From assembly GCA_021842465.1 (NCBI GenBank), contig JAKBZN010000015.1, forward strand, positions 1 through 64,000: a stretch of DNA of 64,000 nucleotides, given 5' to 3'. Under the pieces are notes generated by a model. It searched no databases, was not told where the DNA came from, and saw only the letters and a list, made by a program, of their open reading frames with translations. The position numbers and the translations under genes were made by a program. Below, one piece after another: positions 34,116 to 44,243 of the stretch. The stretch comes from Pseudomonadota bacterium (lineage in GTDB: Bacteria > Pseudomonadota > Gammaproteobacteria > Burkholderiales > Burkholderiaceae_F). Each line of letters starts with the position of its first letter. The first letter of the stretch is position 1.

Positions 34116-35462
34116 ATGATTCCGAATCCTGAAACGAAGTACCGGCCGTTCCCGCCGGTTTTCCTGCCCGACCGGCAATGGCCGGCACGCACCCACCGCC
34201 AGGCACCGATCTGGCTTTCCACCGACCTGCGCGACGGCAACCAGGCGCTGTTCGAGCCGATGAGTCCAGCGCGAAAGCTGCGCTTCTTCGATGCCCTCGT
34301 CGGAATCGGCTTCCGCGAAATCGAGGTCGGGTTCCCATCCGCGTCGCAGACCGACTTCGATGTCGTCCGCGCCTTGATCGAAGCGGATCGAATTCCGGAC
34401 GGCGTCACGCCGATGGTTCTGACCCCGATGCGGGAGGACCTGATCGACCGCACGGTCGCCTCCCTGCGGGGCGCGCGGCGCGCCATCGTGCACGTCTACA
34501 ACGCCACCGCGCCGGCGTGGCGGCGTATCGTCTTCGGCATGACGGTGCCGGAGATGCTGCGTTTCATCGAATCGCAGATCACCCACGTCCGGCGCGCGAC
34601 CGAGCGCTTCCCGGAAACCGAATGGATCCTCCAGTACTCGCCGGAAACGTTCAGCGCCACCGAACCCGAGGTTGCGCTGGCCGCCTGCCACGCCGCGATG
34701 CGCGCCTGGGGGGTCGGCGCGGGGCGGCGGATGATCGTCAATCTGCCGACCACCGTCGAAGTCGCCGCTCCCAACGTCTTCGCGGATCAGATCGAATGGA
34801 TGGACCGCAATCTGGATGCGCGCGAGCACGTCGTCCTGTCGGTGCATACCCACAACGATCGCGGCACCGGCGTCGCCTGCGCGGAACTGGCGATGCTGGC
34901 CGGCGCGCAGCGGGTGGAAGGATGCCTGTTCGGCAACGGCGAGCGCAGCGGCAACGCCGACCTCCTCACCCTCGCGTTGAACCTCTACACCCAAGGCATC
35001 GCGCCGGGGCTGGACTTCTCGGATCTGCCGGCGATCGCGCGCTGCTACGAGGAATGCACCGGCATGACGATCCCTCCGCGCCACCCGTATGCCGGCGATC
35101 TGGTCTACACGGCGTTCTCGGGGTCGCACCAGGATGCGATCAAGAAGGGCTTCGCCGCACAGGACCCGCATGGGCTCTGGGAGGTGCCGTATCTGCCCAT
35201 CGACCCGGCGGACCTGGGACGCAGCTACGATGGCGTCGTTCGGATCAACAGCCAGTCCGGCAAGGGCGGCGTGTCCTATGTCCTCGAGCGCGACCATGGC
35301 GTGGTGCTGTCGCGCGCGATGCAGGCGGAATTTCACGCCATCGTCCAGCGGCATGCCGACGCCACCGCGGCCGAAATCGGCTCGGAGACGCTGCGGCAAC
35401 TGTTCGAAGGTTACCAATCGGGAATCACGCGGGGAAAGGAGCAATCCCATGTCGACGCATGA
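34116..35462 (+). CDS. leuA: 2-isopropylmalate synthase lacking the C-terminal regulatory domain
   Basis: LeuA condenses acetyl-CoA with 2-ketoisovalerate, the first step of leucine synthesis. The protein is of the long type (opening [20 protein letters not shown]) and has the catalytic [30 protein letters not shown], the metal-site [10 protein letters not shown] and [16 protein letters not shown]. It ends at residue 448, right after the [20 protein letters not shown] region and a linker. The roughly 100-residue allosteric domain that binds leucine in full-length relatives is missing, with no trace of it downstream. The stop overlaps the next gene by 14 bases. Confidence 0.92.
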   Translation: MIPNPETKYRPFPPVFLPDRQWPARTHRQAPIWLSTDLRDGNQALFEPMSPARKLRFFDALVGIGFREIEVGFPSASQTDFDVVRALIEADRIPDGVTPMVLTPMREDLIDRTVASLRGARRAIVHVYNATAPAWRRIVFGMTVPEMLRFIESQITHVRRATERFPETEWILQYSPETFSATEPEVALAACHAAMRAWGVGAGRRMIVNLPTTVEVAAPNVFADQIEWMDRNLDAREHVVLSVHTHNDRGTGVACAELAMLAGAQRVEGCLFGNGERSGNADLLTLALNLYTQGIAPGLDFSDLPAIARCYEECTGMTIPPRHPYAGDLVYTAFSGSHQDAIKKGFAAQDPHGLWEVPYLPIDPADLGRSYDGVVRINSQSGKGGVSYVLERDHGVVLSRAMQAEFHAIVQRHADATAAEIGSETLRQLFEGYQSGITRGKEQSHVDA

Positions 35463-36240
35463 GCAGACGGTATTGGCCCAATTCGACGCGCAGGCGCGCG
35501 CCTATCTGACCAGCGCGGTCCATGCGCAGGGCCCGGACCTCGTCCGTGCGCAGGAACTGGCGCGGCACGCAACCGGGCGAACCACGACGGCCGCAGCCCT
35601 CGACGTGGGCTGCGGCGCCGGGCACCTGAGCTTCGCGATCGCGCCCGACTTTGCCCGGGTCGTGGCGCTCGATCCGGCGCCCGGCATGCTGGCGGTCGTG
35701 CGCGACGCGGCGGCGGCGCGGCATCTGCCGCAGATCGAAACCGTGGAAGGCACGGGCGACCGCCTGCCGTTCGCCGACGAATCCTTCGACCTCGTCTGCT
35801 CCCGCAAGAGCGCGCATCACTGGCGGCGGATCGAGGCCGCGTTGCGGGAAATGCGGCGCGTCCTGAAGCCGGGCGGCCATCTGTTGATGATCGACACCGA
35901 AGGCGAGGACGACCCGCTCGCGGATACCCATCTGCAGACGATCGAGCTGCTGCGCGACCGCTCACACGTACGCAGCCACGCGCCGCGCCAATGGCAGGCC
36001 ATGCTGGCGGCGGCGGGATTCACCGTGACCGCGCACGAGCGCTGGCCCCTGCGCCTGGAGTTCGCCTCCTGGATCGAACGCATGCGCACGCCGCCCGACG
36101 CCGCCGCGATGATCCGCCGCCTGCAGGCCGAGGCCCCGGCGGAGGTGCGGCAAGCCTTGGGATACGAGGAGGACGGCTCGTTTACGATCTGGACCGGGCT
36201 GTATTGGGCATCTCCGGCCCAGGAGTTTCCGTGCCTATGA
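35449..36240 (+). CDS. Class I SAM-dependent methyltransferase (UbiE/Methyltransf_11 type)
   Basis: The 263-residue protein has motif I in [16 protein letters not shown], the acidic ribose-binding residue in [11 protein letters not shown], and motifs in [13 protein letters not shown] and [18 protein letters not shown]. This is the layout of small-molecule methyltransferases such as UbiE or BioC relatives. Its substrate is not inferable. AAAGGAG precedes the ATG, inside the end of leuA, so it is coupled to leuA and thereby to leucine control; rmuC overlaps its stop. Confidence 0.85.
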   Translation: MSTHEQTVLAQFDAQARAYLTSAVHAQGPDLVRAQELARHATGRTTTAAALDVGCGAGHLSFAIAPDFARVVALDPAPGMLAVVRDAAAARHLPQIETVEGTGDRLPFADESFDLVCSRKSAHHWRRIEAALREMRRVLKPGGHLLMIDTEGEDDPLADTHLQTIELLRDRSHVRSHAPRQWQAMLAAAGFTVTAHERWPLRLEFASWIERMRTPPDAAAMIRRLQAEAPAEVRQALGYEEDGSFTIWTGLYWASPAQEFPCL

Positions 36241-37538
36241 CGTTCGGAACCGGCGAATTGGCCGTAGGGTTGGTCGCGGGGCTCGCCGGATTTGCGGCGG
36301 GCGGGTTTGCGGCATGGCGTGCGGCGGCATCGCAAATTCGCACCGCCCGGGACGAGGCTGCGCAGTGGCGGGAACAGCTCGACCGCGCCGGCCGCGAGCG
36401 CGCGACGCTCGAAGGCGAGCGCAAGGCGCTGCAGGTCCTGCTCGACGCCGAACGGCGCAGCGCCGCGGAGAAGCTGCAACTGCTCGCGGACGCGAAAGAA
36501 ACGCTGAGCCATCAGTTCAAGGCGCTGGCCAACGACATCCTCGAAGAGAAATCGACCCGGTTCACCGAACAGAACCGGGTCCATCTCGCACAGCTGCTCG
36601 ACCCCCTGCGGGCGCGAATCGGCGAGTTCCAGTCCAAGGTCGAGGAGGTCTACGTCCAGGAAGGCAAGGACCGCAGCGCACTGGCCGAACAGCTGCGGCA
36701 GCTCGTGACGCTCAACCAGACGCTGAGCGCCGACGCGAAGAATCTGACGTCCGCCCTCAAAGGGTCGTCGAAGACGCAGGGGGCTTGGGGCGAATACATC
36801 CTGGAGCGCGTGCTGGAAGCCTCGGGCCTGCGCAAAGGCTTCGAATATGCGGCGCAGGTTTCCGAGGTGGCGGAGGACGGCAGGCGCCTGCAGCCCGACG
36901 TGGTGATCGAGTTGCCCGGCAGCCGCAAGCTGGTGGTCGACGCAAAGGTTTCCCTGGTCGCCTACGACCGCTACGCCGCGGCGGAGACCGATGCGGAGCG
37001 CAAGGCCGCGCTCACCGAACACCTCGATTCCGTGCGCGGCCACCTGCGCAGCCTCGCCGCGAAGGACTATCAATTGCTCTATGGCGCCGACGGGGTCGAT
37101 TTCGTGCTGATGTTCGTTCCGATCGAACCGGCCTTCCTGCTCGCGGTGGGCGCCGACGCGGAACTGTTTCTGGATGCCTGGCAGCGCAACGTGCTGCTGG
37201 TGAGTCCGTCCACGCTGCTCTTCGTCGTGCGCACCGTCGCCCATCTGTGGCGGCAGGAGCAGCAGAGCCGCAACGCGCAGGAGATCGCCCGCCGCGGCGC
37301 GGAACTGTATGACAAGCTCGCCGGGTTCGTCGACGACCTGCGCCTCGTCGGCGACCGCATCACCGCCGCGCAGAACGCGTACGCGAGCGCGGAGCGGAAA
37401 CTCGTATCCGGCCGCGGCAATGCGATCCGGCAGGCGGAAATGCTGCGGGACCTCGGCGTCAAGCCCACCAAACGAATCGCGCCGCAGGCCGTCGACACGG
37501 CGCTGGCCAATGCCGAGTCACCCGGCGATGAGGCGTGA
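36237..37538 (+). CDS. rmuC: RmuC-family protein
   Basis: RmuC proteins are nuclease-like factors that limit inverted-repeat rearrangement in E. coli. The 433-residue protein has an N-terminal membrane helix (GLVAGLAGFAAGGFAAWRAA), a coiled coil (about residues 30-120, rich in Arg, Glu and Ala), and the RmuC domain with KTQGAWGEYILERVLEASGL, DVVIELPGSRKLVVDAKVSL and LVSPSTLLFVVRTVAHLWRQ. It starts with an ATG overlapping the methyltransferase stop; GTG six bases earlier is possible. Confidence 0.92.
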   Translation: MTFGTGELAVGLVAGLAGFAAGGFAAWRAAASQIRTARDEAAQWREQLDRAGRERATLEGERKALQVLLDAERRSAAEKLQLLADAKETLSHQFKALANDILEEKSTRFTEQNRVHLAQLLDPLRARIGEFQSKVEEVYVQEGKDRSALAEQLRQLVTLNQTLSADAKNLTSALKGSSKTQGAWGEYILERVLEASGLRKGFEYAAQVSEVAEDGRRLQPDVVIELPGSRKLVVDAKVSLVAYDRYAAAETDAERKAALTEHLDSVRGHLRSLAAKDYQLLYGADGVDFVLMFVPIEPAFLLAVGADAELFLDAWQRNVLLVSPSTLLFVVRTVAHLWRQEQQSRNAQEIARRGAELYDKLAGFVDDLRLVGDRITAAQNAYASAERKLVSGRGNAIRQAEMLRDLGVKPTKRIAPQAVDTALANAESPGDEA

Positions 37539-37591
37539 CGATGGTTTCCCGTTGACCGAATCGGGCGGGAATGCCGCAGGGCTGTCGGCGC

Positions 37592-38650
37592 TCAGGACGC
37601 CAGGCCCGCGACCCGCTGCGCCAAGGCCATCGCGGTGGTCCACTTGCCGCCGAAGACGGTGATCAGGCGGCCGCTGCGGTGGATGACGTATTCCCGGCTC
37701 GCGTCGCTCGGGTTTGCGGCGCCGGCGAGGAGCGGCCGCACGCCTGCGAAGCGCTCCACAACCACGGGCGTTTCGGCCGGAAAATAGTGGCCGTACGCGC
37801 GCAGCAAGGAATGCTCCTCCTCTGCGCTGGGCGCGATTGCTTCGTCCAGGCCCTGGCGTACTTCGGTGGTGCCAACCAGCGTATGGCCCTTCCACGGCAG
37901 CACGAAGAAGATCCGTTTCTCGCCGGGGACCTCGAGGAGGAGCGCCTGCTCGCACACGCGGTCGAGGATCAAGTGGCTGCCCCGGACCAGGTCGAGACGA
38001 ACCGGGGCGGTGAGCCCACTGCGTTGCAGCAGCGCTCCCGCCCACGGGCCGGCGACGTTGAGAACGCGGTCGAACCGGTGCTCGCCGGCCACGGTGGATA
38101 CGCCGCCCTGCTCGTCGCAGCGGATCACCTCCTCCCCCTCGCCGATCCGGACCCCCGCCTGGCGGGCCTGCTCGGCAACCCACATCCCGAGCCGGTAATC
38201 GTCCATCTGGGCGTCGGAAAACTCGTACCCACCCCGCAACCCGTCCCGGCGCAATCCCGGAAGGCGCCGCAACAGCTCCGTGGCAGGCAGATGCCGGTGG
38301 CCGGCGAGCGCGCTGTCGCCGGCGAGCCGGTCGTAGATCCAGAGGCCCAGCCCGATCGTCAGTCGCCCGCGCCGGGCGCCGGCGTATTGCGGCACCACCA
38401 GGTGCAAGGGGTGCGCCAGATGGGGCGCACGCCGCAACCAGGCATCGCGCTCGTGCAGCGCCTCGCGGACGAGGCGAAATTCGCCATGCTCGATATAGCG
38501 CAGCCCACCATGCAAAAGCTTGGAGGTGGCCCGGCTGGTGGCCTGCATCAGGTGATCGCGCTCGAACAGGCGCACGGCGTGGCCGCGTCGTGCCAATTCC
38601 CAGGCGCAACACAGGCCATTGATGCCACCGCCGACGACGCCGATCTTCAT
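37592..38650 (-). CDS. Short GlpD-like FAD-dependent oxidoreductase
   Basis: The 352-residue flavoprotein resembles aerobic glycerol-3-phosphate dehydrogenase. It has MKIGVVGGGINGLCCAWELA (FAD motif), RATSKLLHGGLRYIEHGEFR typical of GlpD, NVAGPWAGALL, and the phosphate-binding FVLPWKGHTLVGTTEV. It ends at VFGGKWTTAMALAQRVAGLA. The C-terminal helical domain of full-length GlpD (about 500 residues) is absent. It may oxidise glycerol-3-phosphate or a related alpha-hydroxy substrate. It overlaps the MFS gene by four bases (ATGA), so the two products probably work together. Confidence 0.85.
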   Translation of the reverse strand: MKIGVVGGGINGLCCAWELARRGHAVRLFERDHLMQATSRATSKLLHGGLRYIEHGEFRLVREALHERDAWLRRAPHLAHPLHLVVPQYAGARRGRLTIGLGLWIYDRLAGDSALAGHRHLPATELLRRLPGLRRDGLRGGYEFSDAQMDDYRLGMWVAEQARQAGVRIGEGEEVIRCDEQGGVSTVAGEHRFDRVLNVAGPWAGALLQRSGLTAPVRLDLVRGSHLILDRVCEQALLLEVPGEKRIFFVLPWKGHTLVGTTEVRQGLDEAIAPSAEEEHSLLRAYGHYFPAETPVVVERFAGVRPLLAGAANPSDASREYVIHRSGRLITVFGGKWTTAMALAQRVAGLAS

Positions 38651-39954
38651 CGATTGTCCCCGATCCCGCCAAGCCCGATCCTGCCATTCGCCGAATCGGG
38701 CGCCACGGCGGCCGCAACCGCCGGCACCGTCGAACGGAACAACCGGCCACGTTCCGTGGCGATCACGATCGCCAACGCCGAGCACGCCACGACGAGATAG
38801 CCGACGCAGATCGGCAGGGTCGTGCCATCGAATTGCTGTCCGATCGCGAACCCCACCAAGGCCCCGCCGACCGAGGTGACGAAACCCTGCAGCGACGATG
38901 CGGTGCCCGCGACATGTCCCATCGACTCCATGGCAAGCGCGCCGAAATTGGGTCCGATCAAGCCGATGCAAAACAGGATCAAGGCCTGCGCCCCCGCAAA
39001 CACCCACAGGCTGTCGCCACCCAGCCGGGCGATCGCGACGTGCGATGCCGCGACGGCGACATATCCGAACAGCGCGGCGTGCGATACCCGGTGCATGCCG
39101 AGCCGCCCGACGATGCGCGCGTTGAGCAGCGACGCCGCGGCCAGGAACGCCGCGGTGCCGCCGAACAGGATCGGAAATCGCGACGGCACGTGATAGACGT
39201 CGGTGAAGATCTGCTGCGCCGCATTGATGTATCCGAGCAGGCCGCCGAAGAGGATCGCCTGGGCGAAGGTGTATCCGACGGCCTTGCGGTCCGACACGCA
39301 CTCGCGGAACGCCGCGGCGATCCGCGCGATTTCGATGCGCAGCCGGTCCGATTCGTGCAGGGTTTCGGGCAGGCGCACGGCACCCCACACGGCGACTGCG
39401 GCGCCGAACAGCGCGAGCAGATGAAAGACCGCGCGCCACGGTTCGACCAGCATGACGAGCTGGCCGATCGATGGCGCCGCCACCGGCACCGCGAAAAAGA
39501 CCAGGAACGCGAGCGACATCACGCGCGCCATCTGGCGACCCGCATAGCGGTCGCGCACGATCGACACCGCGAGCACCCGCGTTCCGGCCGCCCCGATCCC
39601 CTGCAGCACCCGCGCGACCAGCATCGTGTGCAGCGAATCGGCCATTCCGGCAAAGACGCTGAACAATGCGTAGAGCGCGAGCGCGGAAAACAGGACCGGC
39701 CGCCGGCCATAGCGATCGGCGAGCGTGCCGTAGCCGAGTTGCGCCACGCCGAATCCCAGCAGGTATGCGGTGACGATCCACTGACGGTCGTTTTCGTGCG
39801 CGATGTGGAGCGCCCGGCCGATGCGCGGCAGCGCCGGCAGCATGGTGTCGATCGCCAGCGCATTGGTCGCCATGACGGCGGCGATGAAGACGACGAATTC
39901 TTGGAAGCCCATGCGGGTGCGCGCGGCCCCGGCGGCGAGTTCGGAATGCGACAT
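38647..39954 (-). CDS. Bcr/CflA-family MFS transporter
   Basis: The 435-residue protein is a 12-helix major facilitator of the drug-exporting Bcr/CflA group. It has FVVFIAAVMATNALAIDTML, PALPRIGRAL, the loop motif GTLADRYGRRPVLFSALALY, and the motif-C-like QLVMLVEPWRAVFHLLALFG. Its stop codon overlaps the start of the GlpD-like gene. The pairing with a flavoprotein suggests it could import the substrate of that enzyme, despite the drug-efflux family name. That is inference. Confidence 0.88.
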   Translation of the reverse strand: MSHSELAAGAARTRMGFQEFVVFIAAVMATNALAIDTMLPALPRIGRALHIAHENDRQWIVTAYLLGFGVAQLGYGTLADRYGRRPVLFSALALYALFSVFAGMADSLHTMLVARVLQGIGAAGTRVLAVSIVRDRYAGRQMARVMSLAFLVFFAVPVAAPSIGQLVMLVEPWRAVFHLLALFGAAVAVWGAVRLPETLHESDRLRIEIARIAAAFRECVSDRKAVGYTFAQAILFGGLLGYINAAQQIFTDVYHVPSRFPILFGGTAAFLAAASLLNARIVGRLGMHRVSHAALFGYVAVAASHVAIARLGGDSLWVFAGAQALILFCIGLIGPNFGALAMESMGHVAGTASSLQGFVTSVGGALVGFAIGQQFDGTTLPICVGYLVVACSALAIVIATERGRLFRSTVPAVAAAVAPDSANGRIGLGGIGDNR

Positions 39955-40122
39955 GGTGAGCGAAATGGTGGAGGGGTCGCGCACGACCCGGGTCCTTGCA
40001 TAATGCGGGCATTCGCACCGCATTGCAAAACGACCTCGGAGCGTCCGCCGGGTTTCGCCTGCCACGATCGATCCGCGCACATCCCGGCGCATCGGGAAAC
40101 CGACCCCCGACCATCGACCACC

Positions 40123-40605
40123 ATGCTTCACGTCGTCCTCGTCAATCCGCAGATTCCGCCCAACACCGGCAACGTCATCCGGCTGTGCGCGAACACCGGC
40201 GCGACGCTGCATCTCATCGAGCCACTGGGATTCCCGATCGACCACGCGAAGATGCGCCGCGCGGGCTTGGACTATCACGAATTCGCATCCCTGCGCGTGC
40301 ATGCGGACGTCGCGGCGTGGCGCGCCGACTGCGCGCCCGACCCGGAGCGGGTTTTCGCGTTCACCGCACGGGGGGCGGTCCGCTACGACAACGCCACGTT
40401 CCGGCCCGGCGACTGGCTGTTGTTCGGCTCGGAAACCGCCGGACTGCCGGATGATGTGTTGGCATCCGTCGCGCCCGAACGCCGCCTCACGCTGCCGATG
40501 CGACCCGGCAACCGCAGCGTGAACCTGTCCAATGCCGTCGCGGTGGCGGTCTTCGAGGCATGGCGACAGAACGGGTTTCCGGGCGGTGGTCTCCGCGATT
40601 CCTGA
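40123..40605 (+). CDS. trmL: tRNA (cytidine/uridine(34)-2-prime-O)-methyltransferase TrmL
   Basis: TrmL is a SPOUT enzyme that methylates the ribose of wobble nucleotide 34 in leucine tRNAs. The 160-residue protein carries [20 protein letters not shown] at the N-terminus and the knotted SAM site [32 protein letters not shown]. Length and ends match the family. It stands 67 bases before the copper ATPase gene on the same strand and 168 bases from the divergent MFS gene. Confidence 0.94.
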   Translation: MLHVVLVNPQIPPNTGNVIRLCANTGATLHLIEPLGFPIDHAKMRRAGLDYHEFASLRVHADVAAWRADCAPDPERVFAFTARGAVRYDNATFRPGDWLLFGSETAGLPDDVLASVAPERRLTLPMRPGNRSVNLSNAVAVAVFEAWRQNGFPGGGLRDS

Positions 40606-40672
40606 CGGCTCCGCGCGCGACTTCGGGTGTAGAGTGAATCCGGTCGTCCCCAGCGCCCCGCGCCGCCGATCC

Positions 40673-43138
40673 ATGGAATCCACAGCAACGCCGGCCGACC
40701 TGACCATCGGCATCGAGGGAATGACCTGCGCATCCTGCAGCGCCCGCGTGGAACGGACGCTCAACCGGCTACCCGGGGTTGCGTCGGCCAGCGTGAACCT
40801 GGCGACGGAGCGCGCCGACGTGCGCTTCGATCCGGCGCAGGTCGATCCGCCGCGGATCGCTGCGGCGATTCACGAGATCGGCTATGAGCCGGTGCTCGCC
40901 GACGCCGATCTGGCGATCGAGGGCATGACCTGCGCAACCTGCGTCGGGCGCGTCGAGCGCGCGCTGCGTCGCCAGGCCGGCGTGCTCGAGGCGACGGTCA
41001 ATCTCGCCACCGAACGTGCGCATGTCCGCTACGTGCCCGCGACGGCGGACCTGTCGACCCTGATCGAGGCCGTCGCGGACGCAGGATATGCGGCCCGACC
41101 GCTCGATCCGGAAGACACCGGCGACACCGGGGCGCACCGACGGGCCGCGCTGCGCGCGATGGGCCGGGACGTCCTGCTTGCGGCCGGCCTGGCCCTGCCG
41201 ATCCTGGTCCTGGCGATGGGGTCGGCGTTCGTGCCCGCTTGGCACCGGATGCTCGATCGGACGAGCCCGGTTGCACACTTCTGGGAGTGGATCCAACTGC
41301 TGCTCGCCACGGTCGTGCTGTCGGGCCCAGGCCGGCGCTTCTTCCGGCCCGGCCTGATCGCCTACCGCCACGGGTCGCCGGACATGAATTCCCTGGTGGC
41401 GACGGGAACCGGTGCCGCGTGGGGCTACAGCGCGCTGGTGCTGCTCGCGCCCGGATGGTTTCCGCCCGATGCGCGCCACGTCTATTTCGATTCCGCCGCG
41501 GTGGTGGTGGCGGCGGTGCTGGCCGGCAAATACCTCGAGGAAGTGGCGAAGGGGCGCACCTCGGCGGCGATCCGCAAGCTCGCCGGTCTGCAGGCGAAGA
41601 CCGCCCGCCGCCTGGATGCCGACGGCACCGAGCAGGAGGTGCCGATCGCCCAGTTGCACGTCGGCGACCGCGTCGTGGTGCGGCCCGGCGAGCGCATGCC
41701 GGTCGACGGTCGCGTGGCGGCGGGACGCGCGCACGTCGACGAGGCCATGCTGACCGGCGAGCCGCTGCCGGTGGCGAAGGAGGCCGGCGATGCCGTGGTC
41801 GGCGGCACCGTGAACCAGGACGGACGGCTGGTCGTCGAGGCGACGTCGGTGGGCCGCGAAACGGTGCTGGCACAGATCATCAAGCTGGTGGAAAGCGCCC
41901 AGACCGGCAAGCTGCCGATCCAGGGCGTGGCCGACCGGGTGGTGCGGATCTTCACGCCCGCAGTCCTCGTGATCGCGCTGACGGCGTTCGGCGTCTGGCT
42001 TTCGGTCGCGGGCAACGTGAGCCTCGCACTGGTGGCAGCGGTGTCCGTGCTGGTGGTCGCCTGTCCTTGCGCCATGGGACTCGCCACACCCGCGGCGATC
42101 ATGGTCGGAACCGGCCGCGCGGCGGAACTGGGCGTGCTGTTTCGCAAAGGCGAGGCGCTCGAGACGCTGTCCAAGGTCGATACCGTGCTGTTCGACAAGA
42201 CCGGCACGCTCACGGAAGGCCGGCCCGCGCTGGTGGCTTCGGCCGGCCCCGCGCCGGAAGAAGCCCTGCGCCTTGCCGCGGCGCTGGAATCGGCGTCCGA
42301 GCATCCGCTGGGACGGGCGATTCTTGCCGCCGCCCGGGAACGGAGCCTGACGATCGAGCCGGTCACCGATTTCCGCGCGGTCGCCGGGCACGGCATCGCC
42401 GGGCGGGTGGCGGGGAGACCGGTGCTCGTGGGGACGAAACGCTTTCTCGAACAGGAGGACATCCGCGCCGCAGCGCTCACCGACGAGGCCGCAGCGCTCG
42501 AGGGCGCCGGCCGCACCGTCGTGTACGTGGCGGCCAACGGCGCGGCCATCGGACTGCTCGCCATCGCCGATCCGGTGAAACCCGAGGCGCACGCGGTGGT
42601 GCGCGCGCTGCAGCGCGACGGCGTGGTCGTGGCGATGGTCACCGGCGACGCCCGCGGCACCGCCGAAGCGGTCGCGACGCGCCTCGGCATCGATGCGGTG
42701 CATGCCGAAGTGCTGCCGCAAGACAAGGCGGGCGTCGTCGGCGAACTGCAGCGGGCCGGGCGGCGCGTCGCATTCGTGGGCGACGGCATCAACGACGCGC
42801 CGGCGCTCGCCCGGGCCGACGTCGGCGTCGCCCTGGCAACCGGAACCGACATCGCGATCGAAGCCGCCGACGTGACGCTGACCCGCGGCCAGTTGACCGA
42901 GGTGGTCACGGCGATGACCGCGGCCCGGCGCACCTTGGCCAACATCCGCGGCAACCTGTTCTGGGCGTTTTTCTACAACATCCTGTTGATTCCCGTCGCC
43001 GCCGGGGTGGCAGCGCCGCTGGGGGTTCGAATCAACCCGATGCTGGCCGGGGTGGCGATGGGACTGTCGTCGATCTTCGTCCTCAGCAACAGCCTGCGGC
43101 TGAAACGGCTGCAGGCGTTCCGGGTCGAATCCGCGTAG
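40673..43138 (+). CDS. copA: Copper-exporting P1B-type ATPase CopA
   Basis: CopA pumps Cu+ out of the cytoplasm. The 821-residue protein has two N-terminal heavy-metal domains (GMTCASC at Cys19/Cys22 and GMTCATC about 75 residues later), then eight membrane segments. The sixth contains the ion-binding CPC in [13 protein letters not shown]. Cytoplasmic motifs are TGEPLPV, the phosphorylated Asp in [10 protein letters not shown], the SEHPLG nucleotide motif and [11 protein letters not shown] small copper chaperone follows directly. I see no clear CueR operator upstream. Confidence 0.95.
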   Translation: MESTATPADLTIGIEGMTCASCSARVERTLNRLPGVASASVNLATERADVRFDPAQVDPPRIAAAIHEIGYEPVLADADLAIEGMTCATCVGRVERALRRQAGVLEATVNLATERAHVRYVPATADLSTLIEAVADAGYAARPLDPEDTGDTGAHRRAALRAMGRDVLLAAGLALPILVLAMGSAFVPAWHRMLDRTSPVAHFWEWIQLLLATVVLSGPGRRFFRPGLIAYRHGSPDMNSLVATGTGAAWGYSALVLLAPGWFPPDARHVYFDSAAVVVAAVLAGKYLEEVAKGRTSAAIRKLAGLQAKTARRLDADGTEQEVPIAQLHVGDRVVVRPGERMPVDGRVAAGRAHVDEAMLTGEPLPVAKEAGDAVVGGTVNQDGRLVVEATSVGRETVLAQIIKLVESAQTGKLPIQGVADRVVRIFTPAVLVIALTAFGVWLSVAGNVSLALVAAVSVLVVACPCAMGLATPAAIMVGTGRAAELGVLFRKGEALETLSKVDTVLFDKTGTLTEGRPALVASAGPAPEEALRLAAALESASEHPLGRAILAAARERSLTIEPVTDFRAVAGHGIAGRVAGRPVLVGTKRFLEQEDIRAAALTDEAAALEGAGRTVVYVAANGAAIGLLAIADPVKPEAHAVVRALQRDGVVVAMVTGDARGTAEAVATRLGIDAVHAEVLPQDKAGVVGELQRAGRRVAFVGDGINDAPALARADVGVALATGTDIAIEAADVTLTRGQLTEVVTAMTAARRTLANIRGNLFWAFFYNILLIPVAAGVAAPLGVRINPMLAGVAMGLSSIFVLSNSLRLKRLQAFRVESA

Positions 43139-43161
43139 GGAGATCATTTTTGGAGCCGTCG

Positions 43162-43365
43162 ATGAACGACATCAAACTGGCAATCACGGGAATGACCTGC
43201 GAGCACTGCGTTCGTGCGGTGACCAAGGCACTGGAGCGCGTTCCGGGCGTGGAGCGCGCCGAAGTGACGCTGCGCCCGGGCGGCGCGGTGGTGCATGGGA
43301 ATGTCGCCCCCCAGGCACTCATTGCCGCGGTGAAGGAAGAGGGCTACGAGGCGGCGCCGGCGTAG
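43162..43365 (+). CDS. copZ: Copper chaperone, single HMA domain (CopZ type)
   Basis: The 67-residue protein is one ferredoxin-like heavy-metal domain, with the Cu-binding loop in ITGMTCEHCVRAVTKALERV and the conserved VKEEGYEAAPA end. Such chaperones hand Cu+ to CopA. It begins 23 bases after the copA stop codon. CopA has CASC and CATC sites while the chaperone has CEHC, whose His next to the second Cys is common in bacterial CopZ. Confidence 0.93.
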   Translation: MNDIKLAITGMTCEHCVRAVTKALERVPGVERAEVTLRPGGAVVHGNVAPQALIAAVKEEGYEAAPA

Positions 43366-43434
43366 CGGGCCGCGGCGATCCTGGCACCGCACTGGATTGC
43401 TTCGACCCTGCGGGCCTCGCAATGACGGCTCAGG

Positions 43435-44091
43435 TCAATCCCACTGCACTTTCATCATCGCCGCGGTGTCGTGGGTCACCTGCGGCGTATCGGCAAGCGG
43501 CGGAAAGGTTGCGAGCCAGCGGTCGTCCGGCGTGACGAGGAACACCAGGGCGGAATGGTCCACCGAATAGTGGAGCTTGTCCCGGCTGTCGTTGCGCTGG
43601 TACTTCACGCCGAAAAACGGCGTCAGCTCGTGCAGCGCATCATCGTCCCCCGTCGCCGCGAGCGTGTCGCTGCCGAAATTCGCGACGTACCGAGCGAGCA
43701 GTTGCGGCGTGTCGCGGCGCGGATCCACCGAGATGAAGACGATTCGCGGCGGAGTGAGCCCTTGCTTGTGAAGGGCAGTCTGCACCTGGCGAAGCATCGA
43801 GAGCGTCGTCGGGCAAGCTTCCGGACAGTTGGTGTACCCGAAGTAGACAAAGGACCAGCGGCCGCGCAGGTATGCCGGGGTGAGCTTTCCCCCCGCTTGC
43901 TGGAGCTGGAACGGGGGCAACAGGGACAGCCGTTCGAGCTGCGCCGATTCCAGCTTCTGGCCGGCCGGCATGACCAGCGGCTGCTGGTGCATGGTGCTGC
44001 GCCAATGCGAGGTGATGAAGGAAGACAGCAGCGCGCCGGCGCCGATACCGACGGCGGCTGCAACGATGGCGAAGCGGCGGGGGATGTTCAT
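43435..44091 (-). CDS. Sco1/SenC-family protein
   Basis: Sco proteins are periplasmic, membrane-tethered thioredoxin-fold copper chaperones for cytochrome c oxidase. The 218-residue protein has an N-terminal helix (RRFAIVAAAVGIGAGALLSS), the Cu-binding CPEAC (Cys89 and Cys93) in FVYFGYTNCPEACPTTLSML, IVFISVDPRRDTPQ, and the third ligand His179 in YSVDHSALVFLV. All three ligands are present. It is convergent with the copper chaperone gene. No oxidase genes are in the window. No ribosome binding site is visible before the ATG. Confidence 0.92.
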   Translation of the reverse strand: MNIPRRFAIVAAAVGIGAGALLSSFITSHWRSTMHQQPLVMPAGQKLESAQLERLSLLPPFQLQQAGGKLTPAYLRGRWSFVYFGYTNCPEACPTTLSMLRQVQTALHKQGLTPPRIVFISVDPRRDTPQLLARYVANFGSDTLAATGDDDALHELTPFFGVKYQRNDSRDKLHYSVDHSALVFLVTPDDRWLATFPPLADTPQVTHDTAAMMKVQWD

Positions 44092-44243
44092 GGAGAGAAA
44101 TGGCAGCAAAGGAGGCCGTGGGCGCGTCGGGAGATCCGCTCGACGCCGGCAGGCGGGGTGAGTTCAGGGAAACGCGAAGCCGACACGGTAGACGGCGGAC
44201 GTTTGCGGCGGACGGCGGAACGATGGGTGCGCGGCGGCATGGA

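Noticed and set aside
38833-40605. Long plus-strand frame covering the MFS gene antisense and then running into trmL
   Set aside because: Only the last 160 codons, beginning at ATG 40123, are real (TrmL). The upstream part is antisense shadow of the transporter.
40606-40672. CueR/MerR-type operator upstream of copA
   Set aside because: A loose CGAC...GTCG dyad is present, but not the ACCTTCC-type palindrome with a 19-bp spacer expected for CueR, so I did not annotate it.
41239-43365. Long plus-strand frame inside copA in another phase
   Set aside because: Composition is mostly Arg and Gly with no motif. CopA in the correct phase has every P-type ATPase signature.
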